Source: CAIYMF01 sp943329595
GTDB taxonomy: Bacteria > Actinomycetota > Actinomycetes > S36-B12 > CAIYMF01
Assembly (NCBI GenBank): GCA_943329595.2
Contig: CALQEM020000145.1
Location: 1 to 8,838, forward strand
DNA length: 8,838 bases
Reading direction: 5' to 3'
The position numbers and the translations under genes were made by a program. This document shows, one piece after another, positions 1 to 5,632 of this stretch. Positions within the stretch are counted from its first letter, which is position 1, and each line of letters begins with the position of its first letter. A model generated the notes under the pieces. It made no database searches, had not been told where the DNA came from, and saw nothing but the letters and a program-made list of their open reading frames with translations.

Positions 1-204
1 CCACCACTCGGGATGCCCAGAGTGGTCGTATCCGGTATTAGCACCTCTTTCGAGGAGTTATCCCGAAGTCAGGGGCAGGTTGCCCACGTGTTACTCACCC
101 GTTCGCCACTGATCCCCAGAGCAAGCTCCGGTTCACCGTTCGACTTGCAGGTGATAAGCACGCCGCCAGCGTTCGTCCTGAGCCAGGATCAAACTCTCCG
201 TTAA
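1..204 (-). rRNA. rrs: 16S ribosomal RNA, 5' end (partial)
   Basis: The reverse complement carries the bacterial 16S start AGAGTTTGATCCTGGCTCAG (minus strand, 197 down to 178), then GACGAACGCTGGCGGCGTGC, GCAAGTCGAACGG, GGCGAACGGGTGAGTAACACGTGGG and GCTAATACCGGATA, in the order expected for 16S helices 1 to 8. The mature 5' end is placed about 7 bases before AGAGTTTGATC by analogy with E. coli, so 204 is approximate. Only about the first 200 of some 1,500 bases are inside the window; the rest lies to the left. The GACGAACGCTGGCGGCGTGC wording and the GGATACGACCAC segment point to Actinomycetota. The usually conserved TAACACATGCAAGTC reads TATCACCTGCAAGTC here (see findings). The gene is transcribed in the same direction as all other genes in the window. 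Confidence 0.97.
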
Positions 205-264
205 GGATTGTTTGGTGCTGGCAAGACAAGCTAGCTCGAAGCTATCTGTCTGCCTCAAAGAAAT

Positions 265-303
265 CCGTCAGACGGCAGGACAAGTCCCACCGCCATTTGA
301 CGG
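265..303 (-). other. strong imperfect hairpin in the rRNA leader
   Basis: On the minus strand CCGTCA (303 to 298) pairs perfectly with TGACGG (270 to 265). Inside, GGGAC/GTCC and GGCGG/GCCG-type pairings extend the structure, with GGAC-AA-GTCC at the tip on the plus strand. In the leader RNA it is followed by ATTTCTTTGA rather than a clean U run. Read on the plus strand the same hairpin is followed by GGTTTTT (303 to 310), which resembles an intrinsic terminator for transcription coming the other way. Its role, whether a processing or folding element of pre-16S RNA or a block to antisense transcripts, is inference. Confidence 0.5.
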
Positions 304-324
304 GGTTTTTGGCATTGACATTTG

Positions 325-344
325 GCACGCTGTTGAGTTCTCAA
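325..344 (-). promoter_or_regulatory. conserved rRNA leader element (boxA-like antitermination region)
   Basis: The minus strand reads TTGAGAACTCAACAGCGTGC, a sequence that recurs in rRNA leaders of streptomycetes, mycobacteria and relatives (TTTGAGAACTCAATAG-type). In those organisms it lies in the region assigned to Nus-factor antitermination signals. It sits about 50 bases after the predicted transcription start, as expected. The antitermination role is transferred from relatives. Confidence 0.65.
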
Positions 345-400
345 GGTACGGGCGCGCATCGTTCCCTGTCCTTCCGGACGAGGTTCAAGGCGATGATTCT

Positions 401-429
401 AACCTACTCGCTCGTTCCATCCCGGTCAA
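401..429 (-). promoter_or_regulatory. predicted rRNA promoter (-35 TTGACC, -10 TAGGTT)
   Basis: On the minus strand TTGACC (429 to 424) and TAGGTT (406 to 401) are separated by exactly 17 bases. This matches the housekeeping sigma-factor pattern of actinobacterial rRNA promoters (TTGAC, 16 to 18 bases, TANNNT). Transcription would start near 394 and yield a leader of about 190 bases. The -35 lies within a small inverted repeat, CCCGG-TCAAAT-CCGGG (421 to 436). No other pair in the tyrS to 16S gap fits as well. Confidence 0.65.
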
Positions 430-532
430 ATCCGGGCGGTTCGTGCGAGTCGCTCCGTGAATTCGGCGCCTCTTCACACTCTGTTTGGCTCCGACTCCGC
501 GTCTCCCCGGGGGGATCTAGCGACAAGAGGGA

Positions 533-562
533 ACACTACCCCTCAGTGGGGGTGGAGTCCAA
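533..562 (-). promoter_or_regulatory. possible second, upstream rRNA promoter (weak)
   Basis: The minus strand has TTGGAC (562 to 557) and TAGTGT (538 to 533) with an 18-base spacer. Tandem promoters ahead of rRNA operons are common in actinobacteria, but the hexamers match poorly and part of the spacer forms a CCCC-ACTGA-GGGG hairpin (539 to 551). This is a candidate only. Confidence 0.25.
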
Positions 563-565
563 ATC

Positions 566-579
566 GGGGGCCCTCCCCC
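566..579 (-). terminator. weak hairpin after tyrS, possible terminator
   Basis: Eight bases past the tyrS stop the minus strand forms GGGGG-AGGG-CCCCC, followed by GATTTGG. The stem is short and there is no real T run, so it is at best a poor intrinsic terminator. tyrS transcripts may read into the rRNA promoter region or end by Rho. Confidence 0.25.
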
Positions 580-587
580 TGTCGACC

Positions 588-1871
588 TCAGGCGAGGCGG
601 ATGCCGGCGACCGACCTTCGGCCGCGGCGCAATACCAGCCAACGTCCATGCAGCAGAAGGGATGCATCGATCGGCGCATCAGCGGAGTCGGCCTCGGAAC
701 GCACGTTGTTGATCGATACACCGCCCTCGGCCACGGTGCGACGAGCGGCTCCCTTACTGGCCGCGAGGCCACATCGGACCAGGAGGTCGCTCAGCGCCGG
801 CAACTTCCCCGCGATCACCTCGGAGGCCTCCACGAGCCCCACACCCGCCTCGGTGAGCGCTGCCGCGAGCGTTGGCTCGGGCAGATCGGCGAGATCGCCG
901 CGTCCGAACAGGGCTGCTGCGGCGGCCTCGGCGGCCCTGGTCTCGCTAGCGCCGTGCACCAGGGTGGTGAGTTCGTCAGCGAGAGCCCGCTGGGCGGCAC
1001 GCTCGGCCGGCTTCTCAGCCGTCAATTGTTCAAGTTTGACAATCTCATCGATCGGCTTGAAGGAGTAGGTGCGCATCAGCGTGGACACGTCACGGTCGTC
1101 GGCATTGATCCAGAACTGGTGGAAGGCATAGGGGGTGGTGAGCTGGGGATCGAGCCAGATGGTGCCGCTCTCGGTCTTGCCGAACTTGGTGCCATCAGCC
1201 TTGGTGATGAGCGGCGTGGTGAGGGCATGCACATGCGCACCCTCGACACGGCGCACTAGGTCGACACCCGCGGTGATGTTTCCCCACTGGTCGGACCCAC
1301 CGGTCTGGAGCATGCACCCATGGCGTCTGAAAAGCTCGAGGAAGTCGTAGGACTGCAGCAGCGCGTAAGAAAACTCCGTATAGGAGATTCCTGGGCCCGC
1401 GAGTCTCGCCGCGACCGCCTCGCGGTCGAGCATGCGGTTAACGCTGAAATGCTTGCCAATGTCGCGGAGAAACTCGATTGCTGTCACGGGCGCGGTCCAG
1501 TCGAGATTGTTCACGACAATCGCAGCGTTGGATCCGTCGAAGTCGTAGAAGCGCTCAAGCTGGGCACGGATGCCATCGACCCAAGCCGCCACGGTGTCGG
1601 AGTCATTGAGTGTGCGCTCCCCCGCCATCTTGGGATCCCCGATGAGACCAGTTGCGCCGCCCACGAGGGCCAGCGGCCGGTGACCGTCGAGCTGAAACCG
1701 CCGCACGGTGAGGATTTGGGCGAGGTTGCCCAGGTGCAGGCTTGGCGCCGTGGGGTCGAAGCCGCAGTACAGAGTCATCGGCGCGGCCTCAAGGTCACGG
1801 CGCAGCGCCTCGAGGTCGGTTGACTGCGCGATGAGGTCGCGCGCCTGCAGGTCGTCAAGGATGGCACTCAT
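588..1871 (-). CDS. tyrS: tyrosyl-tRNA synthetase
   Basis: This enzyme charges tRNA-Tyr with tyrosine at the cost of ATP, in the cytoplasm. The 427-residue product matches the usual bacterial length of about 420. The N-terminal class I catalytic domain shows the HIGH-type signature HLGN at residues 46 to 49, after CGFDPTAPSLHLG. Tyrosine-pocket wording follows (YTEFSYALLQSYD near 164 to 176, QTGGSDQWGNI near 189 to 199), then the KMSKS-equivalent KFGKT at 229 to 233. A C-terminal S4 RNA-binding domain occupies about 360 to 425 (LLVRCGLAASKGAARR, GGVSINN). The open frame extends upstream to 2084, but that part overlaps the neighbouring gene and lacks homology. The ATG at 1871 is chosen because GGGAGAGG (1888 to 1881) sits 9 bases before it. 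The ATG at 1880 directly abuts that site. The gene follows the ATP-grasp pair in the same direction after 70 bases. Confidence 0.97.
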   Translation of the reverse strand: MSAILDDLQARDLIAQSTDLEALRRDLEAAPMTLYCGFDPTAPSLHLGNLAQILTVRRFQLDGHRPLALVGGATGLIGDPKMAGERTLNDSDTVAAWVDGIRAQLERFYDFDGSNAAIVVNNLDWTAPVTAIEFLRDIGKHFSVNRMLDREAVAARLAGPGISYTEFSYALLQSYDFLELFRRHGCMLQTGGSDQWGNITAGVDLVRRVEGAHVHALTTPLITKADGTKFGKTESGTIWLDPQLTTPYAFHQFWINADDRDVSTLMRTYSFKPIDEIVKLEQLTAEKPAERAAQRALADELTTLVHGASETRAAEAAAAALFGRGDLADLPEPTLAAALTEAGVGLVEASEVIAGKLPALSDLLVRCGLAASKGAARRTVAEGGVSINNVRSEADSADAPIDASLLLHGRWLVLRRGRRSVAGIRLA

Positions 1872-1880
1872 GGGCGTCAT

Positions 1881-1888
1881 CCTCTCCC
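1881..1888 (-). promoter_or_regulatory. tyrS ribosome binding site (decides the start)
   Basis: The minus strand reads GGGAGAGG, then 9 bases, then the ATG at 1871. Of the two in-frame ATGs (1880 and 1871), only the second has proper spacing, which trims three residues from the longer reading. Confidence 0.6.
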
Positions 1889-1941
1889 ATCTCGAAGCTG
1901 CGCCGGCGTCTGACACCCCCCACACGACACCGCCGCTGCCC

Positions 1942-2913
1942 TCACACGTAGCGTTTGGGCACGGTCCACATCGACGCAACGAGGTCGTGCGTCTCCTGCG
2001 GCGTGAGCCTCGGATGACCCGTGAACATGAGGCGCCCACCACCGGGATAGTTGGTGAGCTCACCAAAGAGGGGGCCTCGCTCACTGATGAGCCAGTCGAC
2101 TCGCACCGCGTCGGTCGTGCGTGCGAGAGCCGCAGACGCAGCGACCACGGCGTCCCACACGTCGGCGCTGAGCCCGCTCGCCGCGCAGGCCTCGTCCTCC
2201 TCGCCCCGGAGAAATCTCACCAGGCCGACCTCTTCGAAGGCCGGCCCGCGACCGACGATCACGAAGTTTCCGGGCCTGCCATCGAAGCAGTGAACCCAGA
2301 GCTCCCCCGGAATATCCTGATCCGAACCTATGAACTCCTCGGCCAGAATGCGCGGCTCAATGGTGGTGTAGGCCCACTCGCTAGACTGCCCGCGCCCGCG
2401 GCCGTAGCGCAGTGAGAGCCAGTGGTCGAGCAGTTCTGCCAGTTGCGCCCTCGTAACTGAATCCGGGTGGACATGGTGGCGCGACCACCCGGGATGCTCG
2501 GCGGCCGACGGGAGTCGTGCCGAGACCTCTGCCGACTCGGTGACAAGGATCACGCCGCCACTCCCGTGGCTCACCTTGAGCACCACCTCTCGTGGAAGGT
2601 TGTCCCACGGCAGGTCAGCAGCGCGGTCAGCCACAGCGAAGGTCTCTTTGAGCCAACTCGCGCCTACGGTTTCAGAGACGTAGTCGCGAACGGCCACCTT
2701 GTCGGCGAACATCCCGATCAGCGGCCGCCGGTCACGCGCGAGCTTGTACATCATTTTCTGCCGATAGGTGGTGGGATTGCGCGACAGCGCGCGCCTAGTG
2801 ACCGGAGTGGTGGCTCGCGGACGTTCTCCGTCGGCGACCAGCCACAGGTAGCGCAGCGCGCCACGCGCCGGCTGGGGCAAAGACATGGCTCGGGACCGCA
2901 GTGAGCGCAACAT
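1942..2913 (-). CDS. TupA-like ATP-grasp protein, copy 1
   Basis: A 323-residue soluble protein of the TupA-like ATP-grasp family, named after TupA of teichuronopeptide synthesis in an alkaliphilic Bacillus. Members are thought to form an amide or peptide-like bond on a cell-surface glycan using ATP; the acceptor here is unknown. Visible landmarks: family entry motif TTYRQKMMYKL (48 to 58), FADKVAVRDYV (69 to 79), the ATP-binding strand and glycine-rich loop VLKVSHGSGG (111 to 120), AEEFI (191 to 195), HCFDG (208 to 212), metal- and ATP-site VRVDWL (270 to 275) and GELTNYPGGG (284 to 293). No signal peptide or membrane segment is seen. It is a paralogue of the gene directly upstream (64 of 76 residues identical over 49 to 124). 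The ATG at 2913 has no clear ribosome site, and similarity to copy 2 continues upstream of it, so the true start is uncertain. No glycosyltransferase or cell-wall gene is adjacent. Confidence 0.8.
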   Translation of the reverse strand: MLRSLRSRAMSLPQPARGALRYLWLVADGERPRATTPVTRRALSRNPTTYRQKMMYKLARDRRPLIGMFADKVAVRDYVSETVGASWLKETFAVADRAADLPWDNLPREVVLKVSHGSGGVILVTESAEVSARLPSAAEHPGWSRHHVHPDSVTRAQLAELLDHWLSLRYGRGRGQSSEWAYTTIEPRILAEEFIGSDQDIPGELWVHCFDGRPGNFVIVGRGPAFEEVGLVRFLRGEEDEACAASGLSADVWDAVVAASAALARTTDAVRVDWLISERGPLFGELTNYPGGGRLMFTGHPRLTPQETHDLVASMWTVPKRYV

Positions 2914-2997
2914 CGATGGCAGCGGTCTGCCGGCCAGAGTGCTGACGTAGGAGGACGCCTCAGGGGGGCGACGCGATTGAGGATTCAGAACGCAACC

Positions 2998-4050
2998 TCA
3001 CTCATAGCGCAGGGGGACATTCCAGTAGGAGCTCATCAGGTCATGCACCTCCTGCGCCGACAGGCTAGCGTGGCCGTTGAAGGCCAGCCTTCCGGCGCCG
3101 GGATAGTTGGTCAACTCCCCGAACCTCGCGCCTGTGGAGCCCACAAGCCAGTCGACTCGCACACTGTCGGTGGTGCGCGCGAGCGCTACCGTTGCTGCCA
3201 CGAGGTCATCCCACTCCTCCACGCTGAGCCCACTGGCCTCGGGCGCCTGGTCGAACTCCCAGTCAAAGAGTCGCTCGCACGCGAGTTCATCGAACTCGGA
3301 GTTTCGCTTCACGAAGAGGCAGCAGCGCGGTACCCCGTCGAAGCAGTGAAACCAGATCTCGCGCGCGAGTTCGGTGCTCGAGCCCACCAATTCCTCGGCC
3401 ACAACCCGAGGCGCGATGGTGGTGTAGGCCCACTCCCTCGATTGGCCGGGCCCGAATCCGTAGCGCAGCGATAACCAGTGGTCGAGCAGCCCTTCGGCCT
3501 CTGACCGCGTCACCGAGTCAGGGTGCACCAGGTGCTTGCTCCAGCCCCTACGCTCGTGAGGCGAGGGCAGCCGCACGGCCGGGTCGGCCAACTCGGTCAC
3601 CACGATGACTCCCCCGGAGCCGTGACTCACCTTGAGCACGACCTCACGCGGCAGGTCGTCCCACGGGAGGTCAGCGGCCCGAGTCGCCACCGCATAGGTC
3701 TCCTTGAGCCAGTGCGGGCCCACCGTGTCAGACACAAAATCACGCACCGCCACCTTGTTGGCGAACATCGCGATGAGCGGGCGACGATCGCGCGAGAGCT
3801 TATACATCATCTTCTGACGGAATGTGGTCGGCCGACAGGACATCAGTTTCCGAAGTGCCTCAGAGGCGAACCGCGGGCGATCTCCGTCGGCAACCATCCA
3901 CCCGTAGTGAAGGCATGCCTGCACCGGACCGGGGAGCCGCGCCGCGCCAGTCTTGGCTCGCCCGACCCAGGCGGGAACCCGGAGCCCGCCCACGCTGACC
4001 ATGATGGGGCTCGCCTCGGCGACGCCCGTCTCGTACCTCGAGTGACTCAT
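2998..4050 (-). CDS. TupA-like ATP-grasp protein, copy 2
   Basis: A 350-residue soluble paralogue of the next gene and member of the TupA-like ATP-grasp family. Landmarks: TTFRQKMMYKL (75 to 85), FANKVAVRDFV (96 to 106), VLKVSHGSGG (138 to 147), AEELV (218 to 222), FHCFDG (234 to 239), VRVDWL (297 to 302) and GELTNYPGAG (311 to 320). All expected ATP-grasp elements are present, so it looks functional. The likely role is ATP-dependent ligation on a cell-surface polymer, by family analogy only. The ATG at 4050 has GGAAG (4063 to 4059) 8 bases before it and overlaps the stop codon of a third, truncated family copy. An internal ATG at residue 17 is an alternative start. The region facing residues 240 to 271 differs sharply from copy 1, hinting at a different partner or substrate. 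Copy 1 follows 84 bases downstream in the same frame. Confidence 0.82.
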   Translation of the reverse strand: MSHSRYETGVAEASPIMVSVGGLRVPAWVGRAKTGAARLPGPVQACLHYGWMVADGDRPRFASEALRKLMSCRPTTFRQKMMYKLSRDRRPLIAMFANKVAVRDFVSDTVGPHWLKETYAVATRAADLPWDDLPREVVLKVSHGSGGVIVVTELADPAVRLPSPHERRGWSKHLVHPDSVTRSEAEGLLDHWLSLRYGFGPGQSREWAYTTIAPRVVAEELVGSSTELAREIWFHCFDGVPRCCLFVKRNSEFDELACERLFDWEFDQAPEASGLSVEEWDDLVAATVALARTTDSVRVDWLVGSTGARFGELTNYPGAGRLAFNGHASLSAQEVHDLMSSYWNVPLRYE

Positions 4051-4142
4051 CAGGTGTACTTCCGCGGAACCACCCTGATGGCCGCACTGTGGTCGGGCGC
4101 CTCCCGAGGGGTCAGCCTGGGGTGACCGGAGAACTCCAGACG
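4050..4142 (-). pseudogene. C-terminal remnant of a third TupA-like ATP-grasp gene
   Basis: Translation of the minus strand ending at the TGA at 4052 to 4050 gives a 30-residue stretch starting RLEFSGHPRLTP and ending VPRKYT. It aligns without gaps to the C-terminus of copy 1 (RLMFTGHPRLTP to VPKRYV), with 16 of 30 residues identical. The more upstream codons remain open but show no family motif (no GELTNYP, no VRVDWL), and argH begins to intrude at 4213. The rest of the gene is therefore lost, most likely by deletion. The stop shares its A with the ATG of copy 2 (TGATG), as expected of a former operon member. Too short for ordinary gene calling. Confidence 0.7.
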
Positions 4143-4195
4143 TAGGTCCGATTCCTCTGATCTAAGACTGAGGGACCGAGGGCCCACGCAGTTTC

Positions 4196-4210
4196 GGGTC
4201 AGGATGACCC
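4196..4210 (-). other. perfect hairpin directly after the argH stop
   Basis: GGGTCA (4196 to 4201) and TGACCC (4205 to 4210) form a perfect 6-pair stem with a 3-base loop, touching the argH stop codon at 4211. No T run follows on the minus strand. It may be a weak terminator, an mRNA 3' stabiliser, or chance. It is the only structure marking the end of the arginine operon. No promoter was recognised between it and the ATP-grasp genes. Confidence 0.35.
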
Positions 4211-5632
4211 CTACCGGTTCCACGCTTGTGCGGAAGCCCGGTGCTGCAGCCGCAGTTCGGCGAGTTGCTCGCGCACACGCTCGGGCGCGGTGCCGCCGTA
4301 GGTGCGCCGCGAGGCGAGCGCCCCCTCGACGGTGAGTACCAGACGAACGTCGGGCGTGAGCTGCGCCGAGATGCCCGCGAACTCGTCGTCGGTGAGCCCG
4401 TCGAGGCCGACGCCCCTCGCCTCGGCCGCGCGCACGCAGGCCCCCGCCACCTCATGGGCCTCTCGGAACGGCACGCCGCCTCGCACCAGCCACTCGGCGA
4501 TGTCGGTGGCGAGCGCGAAGCCATCTGGCGCGCTCGCAGTGATGCGGGCAGTGTCGAACGTGAGCGTCGACATCATGCCCGTGACCGCCGGCAGGACGAG
4601 CAAGAGCTGGGTGACCGTGTCGAACACCGGCTCCTTGTCCTCCTGCAGGTCTCGGTTGTAAGCGAACGGAAGTGACTTCAGGGTGGCCAGCAGACCGGTG
4701 AGGTTTCCGATGAGGCGGCCGCTCTTGCCCCGCACGAGCTCGGCGACGTCGGGGTTCTTCTTCTGCGGCATGATCGACGAGCCGGTGGACCAGGCGTCAT
4801 CGAGGCGTGCCCACGCAAACTCGCGCGAGGTCCAGAGCACAACCTCCTCGCCGATGCGCGAGAGGTGCACGCCCAGCATGGCGGCGACGAACAGGAACTC
4901 GGCCACCCAGTCGCGGTCGCTGACGGCGTCGATGGAGTTGGCCAGAGCCCCCGTGAACCCGAGCTCGAGCGCGACTGCTTGCGGGTCGAGGTCGAGGCTT
5001 GAGCCCGCTAGGGCACCGGCGCCGAGGGGCGACCAGGCCGTGCGGCGGTCCCAGTCGGCGAGCCGGTCGAGGTCGCGAGCGAGGGCGTGAACGTGCTTGG
5101 CGATCTCGTGCCCAAGCGACACGGGCTGGGCGTGCTGGAGGTGAGTAAAGCCCGGGGCCGCGACGTCGACCATCGCCTCGGACTGGTCGAGCAGGGCAGC
5201 CTGAAGCGCCAGAACCTCGTTCGCCACGAGGCGGGCGTGGTCGCGCAGGTACAGCCGAAAGTCGGTGGCCACCTGGTCGTTGCGGCTGCGCCCAGCCCTC
5301 AACCGCCCGCCGAGCTCGGGGCCGAGGATATCGAGCAGCCCGCGCTCGACGGCCGTATGGACGTCTTCGTCGTCGGCGGTGGGCGTGAAGCTGCCGTCGG
5401 CCACGGCAGAGCTCAGGGTGTCGATAGCCACACGCACGGCTTCAGCATCACTCGGGGTCAGCAGCCCCGCGCGCTCGAGCACGCCAGCGTGGGCACGGCT
5501 CTGCAGTAGGTCGTAGGGCGCCAGCACCCAGTCGAAGTGCACCGAGCGACTCAGGGCCGCCATCACCTCGTCGGGGCCCGAGGCGAACCTCCCGCCCCAG
5601 AGCCGCGTGGTGGCCTCGCCCTGGTCAGCCAC
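4211..5632 (-). CDS. argH: argininosuccinate lyase
   Basis: This enzyme catalyses the last arginine step, splitting argininosuccinate into arginine and fumarate, as a cytoplasmic tetramer. The 473-residue product fits the family (about 460 to 475). Landmarks: N-terminal LWGGRF (11 to 16), SRNDQ (116 to 120), THLQHAQP (163 to 170) containing the catalytic-region histidine, and the fumarase/lyase superfamily signature GSSIMPQKKNPD (284 to 295) with the mobile-loop serine. The frame stays open up to 5800, but family homology begins at VADQGEATTRLWGG. A GTG at 5632 fits and overlaps the argG stop by 8 bases. An AGGGG lies only 2 bases before this GTG, so translation is probably coupled to argG. 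All key motifs are intact. Confidence 0.96.
   Translation of the reverse strand: MADQGEATTRLWGGRFASGPDEVMAALSRSVHFDWVLAPYDLLQSRAHAGVLERAGLLTPSDAEAVRVAIDTLSSAVADGSFTPTADDEDVHTAVERGLLDILGPELGGRLRAGRSRNDQVATDFRLYLRDHARLVANEVLALQAALLDQSEAMVDVAAPGFTHLQHAQPVSLGHEIAKHVHALARDLDRLADWDRRTAWSPLGAGALAGSSLDLDPQAVALELGFTGALANSIDAVSDRDWVAEFLFVAAMLGVHLSRIGEEVVLWTSREFAWARLDDAWSTGSSIMPQKKNPDVAELVRGKSGRLIGNLTGLLATLKSLPFAYNRDLQEDKEPVFDTVTQLLLVLPAVTGMMSTLTFDTARITASAPDGFALATDIAEWLVRGGVPFREAHEVAGACVRAAEARGVGLDGLTDDEFAGISAQLTPDVRLVLTVEGALASRRTYGGTAPERVREQLAELRLQHRASAQAWNR

Larger units (their letters stand above)
205..393 (-). other. rRNA operon leader (pre-16S 5' sequence)
   Basis: This is the transcribed stretch between the predicted rRNA promoter and the mature 16S 5' end, about 190 bases. 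It contains no supported gene. It carries a conserved actinobacterial-type leader element (325 to 344) and a strong hairpin (265 to 303). By family knowledge such leaders take part in antitermination and in precursor processing. The start point near 394 is inferred from the -10 position and is not observed. Confidence 0.7.

Noticed and set aside
13..204. 63-codon plus-strand frame inside the 16S gene
   Set aside because: The DNA is clearly rRNA on the minus strand.
297..1259. Plus-strand frame of 320 codons running from the rRNA leader into tyrS
   Set aside because: It crosses the rRNA leader and promoter and then lies antisense to the tyrS S4 domain; no start context or family motif is visible.
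1872..2084. N-terminal extension of tyrS by about 70 residues
   Set aside because: It overlaps the end of copy 1, is Arg/Ser-rich, and the ATG at 1871 has a well-spaced ribosome site.
2977..3474. Plus-strand open frames opposite both ATP-grasp genes
   Set aside because: Similar frames appear opposite both paralogues because the paralogues share codon patterns, so their recurrence is explained by duplication and not by coding selection.
4143..4195. Promoter for the ATP-grasp genes (a TTAGAT hexamer near 4165)
   Set aside because: No acceptable -35 element lies 16 to 18 bases upstream, so I could not support it.
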